In this document: positions 1 to 7,295 of the stretch, in pieces
Position numbering within the stretch: the first letter of the stretch is position 1
Layout: the number at the start of each line of letters is the position of its first letter
NCBI GenBank assembly: GCA_964496475.1
Contig: CAZBZS010000050.1
Coordinates: 1 to 17,792, forward strand
Direction of reading: 5' to 3'
Source: JASLPR01 sp964496475
GTDB lineage: Bacteria > Chloroflexota > UBA11872 > VXNJ01
DNA length: 17,792 bases
Position numbers and translations under genes: made by a program
Notes under the pieces: model-generated
What the model was told of the DNA's origin: nothing
Database searches by the model: none
The model's input: the letters and a program-made list of their open reading frames with translations, nothing else

Positions 1-64
1 AGTTGGATAGAGCGTGTGGTTGCGGACCACAAGGTCGGAGGTTCGAGTCCTCTCGAGGTCGCCA
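1..64 (+). tRNA. tRNA-Arg, anticodon GCG (5' end cut off)
   Basis: The 3' three quarters of a tRNA gene. Visible parts are a D-loop (AGTTGGATAGAGC), an anticodon stem TGTGG/CCACA with five perfect pairs, the loop TTGCGGA, a variable loop AGGTC, a T-arm GGAGG-TTCGAGT-CCTCT, the 3' acceptor strand CGAGGTC, discriminator G and an encoded CCA ending at 64. The missing 5' acceptor should read about GACCTCG. With U33 at the second loop position the anticodon is GCG, which reads CGC and CGU (Arg). A in the D-loop at the position of A20, a known arginine identity element, supports Arg. G37 followed by A38 also matches the loops of bacterial tRNA-Arg(CCG). Most bacteria use an ACG (inosine) tRNA for these codons, so GCG is unusual. 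Confidence 0.9.
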
Positions 65-79
65 GAGTCAGCGGTTCGG

Positions 80-1909
80 TCAGCGGTAGGCCTCCGCCTG
101 CATCTCAAATAGGCGGGCGTAGTAGCGGCCTAGTTGGACCAGCTCTTCGTGGGTGCCTTGCTCGATGATCTTGCCGTCGTCGATGACCAGGATTTGATCG
201 GCCATGCGGACGGTGGTGAAGCGGTGAGAGATCAGGATGGCCATCTTGTCGCGAGTGAGCTCGCGGAAGCGCTCGAATACTTCGTGCTCGCTCTGCACAT
301 CGAGGGATGAGGTGGGTTCGTCAAGGATAAGAAGCTGGGCGTCGCGCATGAAACCGCGGGCCAGAGCGATTTTCTGCCACTGGCCAATCGACAGGTTCAC
401 GCCTCCGCGGAACCAGCGGCCGAGCTGGGTATCGTAGCCGTCGGGGAGCCCGTCGATGACCTCATGGGCCCCGCTGCGGAGGGCGGCCTCTTTGACGCGC
501 TCTTTGTCGTCGATATCGGGGAGGGAGCCGTAGCCGACGTTGGTCTGGGCGGATTCCTGGTAGCGGCCGTAATCTTGGAAAATGACGCCGATCTGGGTAC
601 GGAGGTCTTGCACGTCGTAGTCGTGGATGTCGACGCCATCGATCAGGATATCGCCAGAGTTGGGTTCATAGAAGCGTGAAATCAGCTTTACGAGGGTGGT
701 CTTGCCGGCGCCGTTGGCGCCGACGACGGCTACGGTCTGTCCGGGAATAATGTTGAACGAGAGCCCGCGCAAGACCGGGGCATCGGTTCCGGGATAGGTG
801 AAGTGGACGTCGCGGAATTCGATTCCTTGGGCAATGGGGCGGGGCAATGTCTTGCCGCCGTCCTCGGGCTCGATGAGAGGTTCGAATTCGAGGAACTCGA
901 AGAAATTGTTGACGAAGAGGCCGCGCTCGTAGATGCGGGTGATGCCCTGCAATAGCTGGTTGGACGCTTCGACGGTCTGCTGATAGGCGATGTAGTAGGT
1001 GCCGAGGGAGCCGATGCGCAGGAAGCCGCGGACAACCTGGAAGGCGACAAAGGCGAACACGACAGCGCTGGCGACGGCGCCAACAGCCTGGAGGAAGGCG
1101 GTGGCGCGAGCGCTGCGCAGGGTGAGGCTGCGGTTTTCGACAAAAAACTTGTCGAAAGTCCGTCGGTAGATGCCTATGAGATAGCGGCCGAGGTCAAAGA
1201 TACGGAGTTCTTTGATGTAGTCGTCGTTGGTGATGAGCCAGCGGAAATAGCCGAGGCGGCGGACTTCGGGTGAACGCCAGGTCTGCAGGCGGAAGCGCTC
1301 GCGACTGAACTTGATCTCGACGAGGAGGGCGGGGATGGTGGTGACGATGACGACGATGACGATCCACCAGGCGATGGTGAAGAGGACGGCGATGAGGGTG
1401 ATGAGGGTGATGGCGTTCTGCATAACGGCGAAGGATTCGGCGACGATCTGCATGGGGCCCTCGCGGGCCTCGCGCTGGGCATTTTCGAGCCGGTCGTAGA
1501 AGTCGGCGTTCTCGAAGTAGGAGATGTCCAGGGTCTCGGATTTTTCTAGGATCATGAGGTTGGTGCGGTTGGTGAATAGATCGCCGAGGATGGAGCTGAC
1601 GGCACCGCGTCCGGCACGCAGGATGAAGGCGATGAGGACGACGGCGGCCTGAACGGCGATTAGGAGGGCGACGCGATCGAAGTTGCCGGTTCCGGCACGG
1701 ACGGCGTCGTCAACGGCGGTGATGACGGCGCCTAGGAGCCAGGCGGTGGCGGCGGGTGTAAAGGCGCTGAGGATGGTCAGGACTAGCATCAGGGCGGTCA
1801 GGAAGGGGCTGGTGGTCCAGACGAGTCGAAATATGCGGACGGCGTTGCGGAAGGCCTCGCCGACGTTGGCGACGGTGAATTCGGCCTGGTCGAAGGGTCC
1901 GCGGTGCAT
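80..1909 (-). CDS. ABC transporter half: fused permease and ATPase, exporter type
   Basis: A 609-residue half-transporter of the exporter class, with an N-terminal six-helix membrane domain (about 30-330) and a C-terminal nucleotide-binding domain (about 360-605). Hydrophobic stretches lie near 33-60, 82-98, 165-200 and 275-295. All ATPase motifs are intact: Walker A GANGAGKTT (397-405), Q-loop Gln445, signature LSIGQWQ (506-512), Walker B LLILDE followed by the D-loop (about 526-537), and switch His562 in ISHRF. It should work as a homodimer, or as a heterodimer with a partner encoded elsewhere, because no second half lies next to it. The substrate (lipid, peptide or drug) cannot be read from sequence. 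The start is the ATG at 1907-1909, with only a weak AAGG-like site upstream. Its stop lies 15 bases past the tRNA, on the opposite strand. Confidence 0.93.
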   Translation of the reverse strand: MHRGPFDQAEFTVANVGEAFRNAVRIFRLVWTTSPFLTALMLVLTILSAFTPAATAWLLGAVITAVDDAVRAGTGNFDRVALLIAVQAAVVLIAFILRAGRGAVSSILGDLFTNRTNLMILEKSETLDISYFENADFYDRLENAQREAREGPMQIVAESFAVMQNAITLITLIAVLFTIAWWIVIVVIVTTIPALLVEIKFSRERFRLQTWRSPEVRRLGYFRWLITNDDYIKELRIFDLGRYLIGIYRRTFDKFFVENRSLTLRSARATAFLQAVGAVASAVVFAFVAFQVVRGFLRIGSLGTYYIAYQQTVEASNQLLQGITRIYERGLFVNNFFEFLEFEPLIEPEDGGKTLPRPIAQGIEFRDVHFTYPGTDAPVLRGLSFNIIPGQTVAVVGANGAGKTTLVKLISRFYEPNSGDILIDGVDIHDYDVQDLRTQIGVIFQDYGRYQESAQTNVGYGSLPDIDDKERVKEAALRSGAHEVIDGLPDGYDTQLGRWFRGGVNLSIGQWQKIALARGFMRDAQLLILDEPTSSLDVQSEHEVFERFRELTRDKMAILISHRFTTVRMADQILVIDDGKIIEQGTHEELVQLGRYYARLFEMQAEAYR

Positions 1910-2053
1910 GGGGTCAGTTTGCCTTGTCGGAATTCAAATGGGATCGTTCAAATATCGGGGAATACGTGGCTGTGGTCGAGTGGGATTCTCCGATTCTTTC
2001 ATCAGGGGGGGGCGCAACCTGGGATGAAGCCCTGGGCAATCGAACCCGGGGCC

Positions 2054-3688
2054 CTAGTATCGGGAAAAGACGGGGTCTTCACGGGTGATGACTTCGATGA
2101 CGGCGGGACGGTTTCCGGCGACGGCCTCTTTACCGCGCTCGATGGCCGGTTTGAGGTTGGCCACCTTTTCGATCTTCTCTGAGTAGCAGCCGAGGGCGGC
2201 GGCGACGGCGGCGTAGTCGCCGGTGAGGAACTTGGCTCCGTAGCGCTTGACGGCGGCGGGCATGTGGGCCTCGTAGCCGCCCATGGCGCCGTTGTTGAGG
2301 ATGACGGTGAGGACACCAATGTTGTTGCGGGCGGCGGTCTCGAAGTCCATGCCGGACATGCCGACGGCGGTGTCTCCCATGACATTGATGACGAGGTGAT
2401 CGGGCATGGCGAGCTTGGCGCCGTAGGCCAGGCCGTGGCCGTATCCGAGCTGGGTCGACTTACCCCAGCCGATGTAGTAGGCGGAAGGCAGGGAATGCCA
2501 GAAGGGCACCATCTGGTCACGAGGATTGCCGGAATCGTGGGTGGCGATGGTGGTTTTCAAGTCCACGGAGTGCATCAGATCCCAGATGACGCGGTAGGGA
2601 TTGAGGGGCTCTTCGTCAGAGGTGAGGCGGGGCATCCATTCTTCCAGCCAGGAGGACTTCACATTGGCGATCTGTTCCCGAGGGTCGGAAGCGGCGGACG
2701 CTCCGGCGGAGATGCGATCGGCGATGGCCTGGTTGAGCTGGTCGAGGACCAATTTGGCGTCGCCCATGAGGACGTGATCGACGGGATAGTCCTTGTGAAT
2801 GTCGGTGTCGCTGTTGGTGATCTGGATGAGCGGTTTGCCGGGAGGAATGGCCCCCTGCTGGTTGGCGATACTGAAACTGCAGGCGACGCCGATGATGAGG
2901 TCGGCGTCGGCCATGAACTCGCCGGCGGGCCGGGTGTTGACCTTGCCGAAGAGACCCAGGGAAAGCGGATGGGTCTCGGGAAAGGCGCTCTTGCCGTTCA
3001 GAGTGGTGACGGCAGGGGCGTTCGTTAATTCGGCGAGATGTACCAGTTCGGCGGAGGCACCGGCCCAGAGGACGCCCATGCCGGCATGAATTACAGGGTG
3101 GTCCGAGGCAAGGATGGCGTCAGCAGCTTCCTCGACGTCGCGTGGATCGGCCATGGAGCGGTGGGGGCGGGGTGGGGTATAGGAGCCGATATCGGGGCCG
3201 AATTCCTCGTCGCCGACATCCATGGGAAGTTGCAGGAGAATGGGGCCGCCATGACCGTTGCGGGACAGGGCAAAGGCCCGGCGCATGCGGTCGACGGCGG
3301 TGTCGACCTGCGTGATCTGAGCGGTCCATTTGGTGATGCCGCGGTAGTGCTCGACGGCGTCGAAGAGAGGGTGGATACCGTTGCGATGGGCCTCGTAGCC
3401 GCCGGTGAGGACGATCATAGGGACGGAATCGGCGAAGGCCTGGGCGATGGCGCCGAAGGCGTTCTCGGCGCCGGGCCCGTACTGGACTGCGACGACGCCA
3501 ATTTTTTCGCCGCGGGATACGCGGGAGTAGCCGTCAGCCATATTGATTATGGTGCGCTCGGTGCGACCCAGGATCGGGCGGATCCCAAGTGTTGAAACGG
3601 CGTCAATGAGCGGATTGTGGGGAAAGCAGAAGAGGTACTCGACACCCTCGCGCTTGAGCACGGCGGCGATGGCTTCGTGACCGTTCAT
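2054..3688 (-). CDS. Thiamine diphosphate-dependent enzyme, acetolactate-synthase-like
   Basis: 544 residues, the usual size for the three-domain ThDP family (PYR, central Rossmann-like, PP). The PYR domain carries the cofactor-activating glutamate, Glu44, in RTERTIINMADGYSR, which corresponds to the HE..A.xMADGYAR motif of acetolactate synthases. The PP domain has the Mg-ThDP motif as GDT (438-440), closing at NN (465-466). The usual GDG third residue is Thr here. Family chemistry is cleavage or transfer on 2-oxo acids or 2-hydroxyacyl-CoA. The residues that would decide between acetolactate synthase, sulfoacetaldehyde-type, oxalyl-CoA or benzaldehyde-lyase-like activity cannot be assigned by eye. 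No small regulatory subunit (ilvN) or ilvC is nearby, so a catabolic role is more likely than branched-chain amino-acid synthesis (inference). The next gene upstream is an SDR on the same strand, 137 bases away. Confidence 0.9.
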   Translation of the reverse strand: MNGHEAIAAVLKREGVEYLFCFPHNPLIDAVSTLGIRPILGRTERTIINMADGYSRVSRGEKIGVVAVQYGPGAENAFGAIAQAFADSVPMIVLTGGYEAHRNGIHPLFDAVEHYRGITKWTAQITQVDTAVDRMRRAFALSRNGHGGPILLQLPMDVGDEEFGPDIGSYTPPRPHRSMADPRDVEEAADAILASDHPVIHAGMGVLWAGASAELVHLAELTNAPAVTTLNGKSAFPETHPLSLGLFGKVNTRPAGEFMADADLIIGVACSFSIANQQGAIPPGKPLIQITNSDTDIHKDYPVDHVLMGDAKLVLDQLNQAIADRISAGASAASDPREQIANVKSSWLEEWMPRLTSDEEPLNPYRVIWDLMHSVDLKTTIATHDSGNPRDQMVPFWHSLPSAYYIGWGKSTQLGYGHGLAYGAKLAMPDHLVINVMGDTAVGMSGMDFETAARNNIGVLTVILNNGAMGGYEAHMPAAVKRYGAKFLTGDYAAVAAALGCYSEKIEKVANLKPAIERGKEAVAGNRPAVIEVITREDPVFSRY

Positions 3689-3693
3689 GGGCT

Positions 3694-3699
3694 ACCTCC
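3694..3699 (-). promoter_or_regulatory. Ribosome binding site of the ThDP enzyme
   Basis: On the minus strand GGAGGT sits five bases before the ATG at 3686-3688. This strong Shine-Dalgarno match fixes the start. The 137 bases up to the SDR gene contain an AT-richer patch around 3740-3765 that could hold a promoter, but no convincing -35/-10 pair was found. Confidence 0.7.
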
Positions 3700-3825
3700 G
3701 GGACCGGCGCTCAGGTTCGCGGCGCAAGGACCTGGTCGGGAAAATTAAGAGTACCGGATGATATCGCCCAGTATCGGTCTCAGCCAGACGGGGAGACACG
3801 GGCGGCCGGAGAATGGGTCCGGGAG

Positions 3826-4608
3826 CTAGACGACGTTGGATGCGCCGCCATCTACCGCCAAGGCGGTGCCGGTGATATAGGAGGCCTGCTCGGAGGCGAG
3901 AAAGGTGACTGCAGCGGCGACCTCTTCGGCAGTGCCGAATCGGCCGACCGGAATATTGCGACCGGCGTCAGCATAGAACTCCTCTAGGGTCTGGGCCTGT
4001 CCTTTGTCGCGCCAGCGACGTTCCGGCTGCATGGTGCGGATGGAACCGACCATCACGGTGTTGACGAGGATGTTGTGGGCGGCGTAGTCCCGGGACATGG
4101 CTTTGGTGAGGGCGATTCCGGCGGCGCGGCTGACCGAGGTGGGCAGGGACGAGGGACCGGGTTGCTTGCCGCCAGGATGGGTAATGTTGATGATGCGCCC
4201 CCAGCGGGCCTGTTTCATGTAGGGAAGCGCCGCGCGAGAGCAGCGAATGGCGCCGAAGAGCTTCAGGTCCAGGTCCTCGTGCCAGGCCGGGTCGTCGACG
4301 TATTCAAAAATGTTGGCAGCGGACTTCCCGGCGTTGTTCACCAGAATGTCCACCCCGCCGAATTCGAGAGTAGTTGTTTCGATGAAGGCGGCGGCCTGTT
4401 CTTCAATGCTGACATCGGAAACGATAGGCAGGACGCGGGACCCAGTGGCGCCGGAAATGCGGGCCGCGGCGTCCTGAAGTATGTCCTCCCGGCGGGCGCA
4501 GATGGCGACGTGGCAGCCCTCAGCGGCAAGGGCGGAGGCGACGGCGAATCCGATGCCTTCACTGCCACCGGTGACGGCGGCTATTTTCCCGGTCAGACCA
4601 AAATCCAT
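3826..4608 (-). CDS. SDR-family protein with degenerate catalytic tetrad
   Basis: 260 residues with the classical short-chain dehydrogenase/reductase fold. The dinucleotide-binding motif TGGSEGIG (13-20) and the structural NNAG (91-94) are intact, as are the late motif PVGRFGTAEEVA (220-231) and the C-terminal ITGTALAVDGG. In the catalytic core, aligned by position to FabG-type enzymes, Asn is Lys116, Ser is His144 (INITH), Tyr is Thr157 and Lys is Arg161 (TSVSRAAG). The usual N-S-Y-K tetrad is therefore entirely absent, although the reading frame and fold motifs are clean. It may bind NAD(P) without normal hydride chemistry, or use another mechanism. Databases would label it 3-oxoacyl-ACP reductase-like, and that label should not be trusted here. 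Start: ATG 4606-4608, behind a GGAAGG site. Confidence 0.9.
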   Translation of the reverse strand: MDFGLTGKIAAVTGGSEGIGFAVASALAAEGCHVAICARREDILQDAAARISGATGSRVLPIVSDVSIEEQAAAFIETTTLEFGGVDILVNNAGKSAANIFEYVDDPAWHEDLDLKLFGAIRCSRAALPYMKQARWGRIINITHPGGKQPGPSSLPTSVSRAAGIALTKAMSRDYAAHNILVNTVMVGSIRTMQPERRWRDKGQAQTLEEFYADAGRNIPVGRFGTAEEVAAAVTFLASEQASYITGTALAVDGGASNVV

Positions 4609-4614
4609 GAATTG

Positions 4615-4620
4615 CCTTCC
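4615..4620 (-). promoter_or_regulatory. Ribosome binding site of the SDR gene
   Basis: GGAAGG on the minus strand lies six bases before the ATG of the SDR gene. It supports that start over downstream methionines. Confidence 0.6.
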
Positions 4621-4679
4621 AGTTGAATACGGATAGCGATAGGCCTTGCGCAGGAGCCTGGTTTAATTCGGCGCGGCCC

Positions 4680-5552
4680 CTACCCCGAGCGTTCGTCTCC
4701 GCCGTCCAAGGTCCCCGAGCGTAAGTGTAGGTCACGCTGCGGGAAGGGTACTTCGATGTCATTTTCGCGGAAGGCAGCGTCGATGGCGAAGTGAAGGTCG
4801 CTCAGGGTGGTCAGCCGCTTGGAGGGGCTGTCGACCCAAGCGAAGATCAGGAAATTGAGGGAGGAATCGCCGAACTCGATGAAGAACACCCGGGGCTCGG
4901 GCTCGGCGAGGACATCGACATGCTCGGCCAGAACTTCACGGAGGAGACGCTCGGCTAGGCGCATGTCGGACCCGTAGGCAACGCCGACGTTGAAGCGAAT
5001 GCGGACGATGCGGTCGGCCAGGGTCCAGTTATCGACCTGGTTGGATATCAATTCTGAATTGGGCACGGTGACGCGGGTGTTGTCGAAGGTGCGCAGTAGG
5101 GTGGAGCGCAGGCCGATCTTCTCTACGATTCCGCGAAGCCCGTTGACTTCGATGATGTCGCCGTCGGAAATGGGGCGCTCGGTGAGGAGGATGAGGCCGG
5201 ACACGAAGTTCTCGGCGATTCGCTGGAGCCCGAAGCCGAGTCCGATGCCTATGGCACCGAGCGGGACGAGCAACACGCCCAGCTCCAGGCCAACGGAGGT
5301 GAGGGCGATGTAGAGGCCGATGAAGATGACCAGTCCGCGGATAAATGATCCGAGGATGGAGGCGACGCTGGTGGCGACGCCGAGGCGGCGGATGAGATGT
5401 CGGGTGAGAAGCCGGGTCAGGCGTCCGGCGACGATCAAGGCCACGACGAATATCAGGAGCAACTGGATGATGCCCATGGGCGTGAGGGGATTTCCCTGGA
5501 TCACGGCGATCTGGAAGTTGAGTACTTCCCAGATCGTGTCGAGGACTTCCAC
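4680..5552 (-). CDS. Small-conductance mechanosensitive channel, MscS family
   Basis: 290 residues, the compact MscS type. There are three membrane helices, at about 26-44, 66-90 and 94-124. The pore-lining helix carries the glycine/alanine pattern GAIGIGLGFGLQ (99-110), followed by ENFVSGLILLTERPISDGD, the family signature leading into the cytoplasmic beta domain. The C-terminal alpha/beta part ends in IEVPFPQRDLHL (266-277), also typical. Such channels open on membrane tension and release solutes during osmotic downshock. The start is GTG at 5550-5552, with AAAGG seven bases upstream. The gene diverges from the aldolase gene across 182 bases and is followed by the SDR gene 71 bases downstream. 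The tail after 278 is short and charged. Confidence 0.95.
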   Translation of the reverse strand: MEVLDTIWEVLNFQIAVIQGNPLTPMGIIQLLLIFVVALIVAGRLTRLLTRHLIRRLGVATSVASILGSFIRGLVIFIGLYIALTSVGLELGVLLVPLGAIGIGLGFGLQRIAENFVSGLILLTERPISDGDIIEVNGLRGIVEKIGLRSTLLRTFDNTRVTVPNSELISNQVDNWTLADRIVRIRFNVGVAYGSDMRLAERLLREVLAEHVDVLAEPEPRVFFIEFGDSSLNFLIFAWVDSPSKRLTTLSDLHFAIDAAFRENDIEVPFPQRDLHLRSGTLDGGDERSG

Positions 5553-5643
5553 GCGAGAACCTTTCAGCTTGCGGGTCTGCGTAATGATAGGTTCCGGGAA
5601 GGCAGAGGGCTATTGGTGGGAGAGATTTGCGTCGATACGGGGT

Positions 5644-5675
5644 GGGGGCTAGGCTGCGGTCCCCCAACGAGGGGG
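5644..5675 (+). other. Leader with mutually exclusive G5/C5/G5 hairpins
   Basis: In the 182-base divergent gap between mscS and the aldolase gene there is GGGGG (5644-5648), then CCCCC (5661-5665), then GGGGG (5671-5675). The central C run can pair with either G run, giving two alternative hairpins in the aldolase leader. A strong GAGGAGG follows at 5691-5697, with GTG-TAA (5707-5712) nine bases after it, before the real ribosome site of the aldolase. This may be a simple attenuator-like leader or chance in G-rich DNA. Confidence 0.3.
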
Positions 5676-5721
5676 CGGTGGCTGAGACTTGAGGAGGACC
5701 AGCGGCGTGTAACAGCAGAAC

Positions 5722-5726
5722 GGAGA
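5722..5726 (+). promoter_or_regulatory. Ribosome binding site of the aldolase gene
   Basis: GGAGA lies eight bases before the ATG at 5735-5737 and supports this start. Confidence 0.6.
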
Positions 5727-5734
5727 GCTGCCAG

Positions 5735-6490
5735 ATGAGTTTGAATCCGGTGCGGGACAAGTTGTATGAGGGGGAGCCATCGGTGGGAGCGTTTCTGAAC
5801 CTAGGGTCGGCGGCGGCGGCGGTGGTGATGGCGGCGGCGGGATATGACTGGTTGGTGGTGGATGCCGAGCACGGCCAGTGGAACCCGGAGTCGATGGCGA
5901 ACGCGTTCAGGGCGATCGAAGCGCGCGGGACAGTTCCGATGGCAAGGGTGTGGTCGCACGATAAGACGGCGCTGGGACGCCTGCTGGACGCGGGGGCGAT
6001 GGGAATTGTGCTGCCGCACGTGAGCACTCCGGAGCAGGCGGCGGCAGCGGTGAGGGCGATGCGGTACCCGCCGGTGGGAGAGCGTTCGTCGGGCACGGGT
6101 CGGGTGGTGTTGACGGACCCGGGCTACAAGGACCAAGCGAACGGGTCGATCCTGGTGATTCCGCAGATTGAGGACATGGAAGGCGTGAATAACGCAGAGG
6201 CGATCATGGCGCTGGACGGGGTGGATGTGGCGTTTATCGGCCCGAACGACCTGGGTTTGTCGATGGGGCTGACGGCGGAGCAGATGTGGAAGGAACAGAG
6301 CCACCTGGACGCGATGGCGACGATTCTGGAAGCGGCTCGAAACGCCGGGAAGCCGGCGGGGGTGCCGGTGGCCAGCGGGGAGGCGGCGCGGCAGGTCATA
6401 AAGCAGGGATTTCAATTGATCGATATCGGCAGCGATCTGCGGCAATTGCAGACGGCCGCGACCGAACGGTTGAAGATCGCGCGCGGGTAG
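5735..6490 (+). CDS. HpcH/HpaI-family aldolase (class II, metal-dependent)
   Basis: 251 residues, the normal length for the HpaI/GarL family of pyruvate-dependent class II aldolases (4-hydroxy-2-oxoheptanedioate or 2-dehydro-3-deoxyglucarate aldolase types). Expected active-site residues are present: His46 in WLVVDAEHG (base), Arg71 (in PMARVW), metal ligands Glu146 in PQIEDMEGV and Asp172 in FIGPNDLG. These enzymes cleave 2-oxo-4-hydroxy acids to pyruvate (or a pyruvate analogue) and an aldehyde in a TIM barrel with a divalent metal. The substrate cannot be told from sequence, and no sugar-acid or aromatic-catabolism genes adjoin. The gene stands alone on the plus strand, diverges from mscS and ends 10 bases before the stop of the converging DUF62 gene. 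No terminator hairpin fits in that gap. Confidence 0.93.
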   Translation: MSLNPVRDKLYEGEPSVGAFLNLGSAAAAVVMAAAGYDWLVVDAEHGQWNPESMANAFRAIEARGTVPMARVWSHDKTALGRLLDAGAMGIVLPHVSTPEQAAAAVRAMRYPPVGERSSGTGRVVLTDPGYKDQANGSILVIPQIEDMEGVNNAEAIMALDGVDVAFIGPNDLGLSMGLTAEQMWKEQSHLDAMATILEAARNAGKPAGVPVASGEAARQVIKQGFQLIDIGSDLRQLQTAATERLKIARG

Positions 6491-6500
6491 GACGGCGACC

Positions 6501-7295
6501 TCAGGTTGACATAATAATGAAATCGCCGATGGTGGCGTCGGTGATCTCGGCGGCGGAGCCGGATGGAGCGGCGATTTCGAGATGGTCGAGGCTGCCGACG
6601 ACGGCGATCAGGCGGTGGGTGCTGTCGTAGCTGGAGCTGACGCCGACGGCGGATTCGCCGGCGATGGTGAATGTCAGGGAGCGGGAGGGACCGGGAAGGT
6701 CGGCGCCGGGCAGGTTGGTTATCAGGTTGCCGAAACGATCTATGTGCTCGATGGTGAGTCGCCAGCTTCCGTCCGCGGCCTGCTCGGGGCCAGTTGATGG
6801 CATTGGCTCGATCTGAAGGACGGGGGAGCCGAGCTGAACTATGTCGGCGCCGGTGGCCAGATGGGCAGCGATTGGGGCGAAGATATCACGGCCGTGGAAG
6901 GTGTCGCTGACGATAGGTCGCCAGTATTCGGGACGGTCCAGGAGATAGGCCCGACGGGAGTCGGAGAGGGCGGAATTCCAGACGCGATAGAAGAGGCCGT
7001 TGTCGGGTCCGACAAGCCAGCGGCGACCGACTCGCAGAGCGAGGGGGCGGCGGTCAGTGCCGACGCCGGGGTCGACGACGGCAACGGTGACGGAGGGTTC
7101 GGGTAGATTGGGCAGCGACGCGGCGAGGAGAAAGGCGCCTTGGCGGAGCGCCTGCGGGCCGATGTCGTGGGAGAGGTCGATGATGGCGGCGGCGGGCGCA
7201 ATTTCCAGGATGGCGGCCTTCATCATGCCGACGTAAGGGTCGGAGAGGCCGAAGTCGGTGAGGAGGGTGATGACCGGTCTGGTGGATTCGGTCAT
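6501..7295 (-). CDS. SAM hydroxide adenosyltransferase (DUF62 / SAM hydrolase)
   Basis: 264 residues of the fluorinase/chlorinase/DUF62 family. Conserved elements are TDFGLSDPYVG (13-23), the metal- or structure-related SHD (42-44), VVDPGVGTDRR (73-83), GPDNG (96-100) and FHGRDIFAP (133-141). The hydrolase triad Asp75, Arg82 and His134 is present, which favours conversion of S-adenosylmethionine plus water to adenosine and methionine over halogenation. The C-terminal domain has IDRFGNLITN, the family's RFGN motif. It is the last gene of the mazG operon: its ATG overlaps the stop of the P1 peptidase as ATGA (7292-7295), so translation is probably coupled. The physiological role of DUF62 enzymes is still poorly defined. 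Confidence 0.92.
   Translation of the reverse strand: MTESTRPVITLLTDFGLSDPYVGMMKAAILEIAPAAAIIDLSHDIGPQALRQGAFLLAASLPNLPEPSVTVAVVDPGVGTDRRPLALRVGRRWLVGPDNGLFYRVWNSALSDSRRAYLLDRPEYWRPIVSDTFHGRDIFAPIAAHLATGADIVQLGSPVLQIEPMPSTGPEQAADGSWRLTIEHIDRFGNLITNLPGADLPGPSRSLTFTIAGESAVGVSSSYDSTHRLIAVVGSLDHLEIAAPSGSAAEITDATIGDFIIMST

Noticed and set aside
68..87. Direct repeat TCAGCGGT twice after the tRNA
   Set aside because: Two 8-base copies 12 bases apart are too short to support an attachment site or repeat element.
2017..2056. Minus-strand GGGTTCGATT resembling a tRNA T-loop just after the ThDP gene
   Set aside because: Position 61 is G instead of the required C, the stem does not pair, and no CCA or tRNA body follows.
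6504..6515. 12-mer GGTTGACATAAT repeated at 17438-17449
   Set aside because: Several chance 12-mer pairs are expected in 17.8 kb, and neither copy has a matching -10 at proper spacing.
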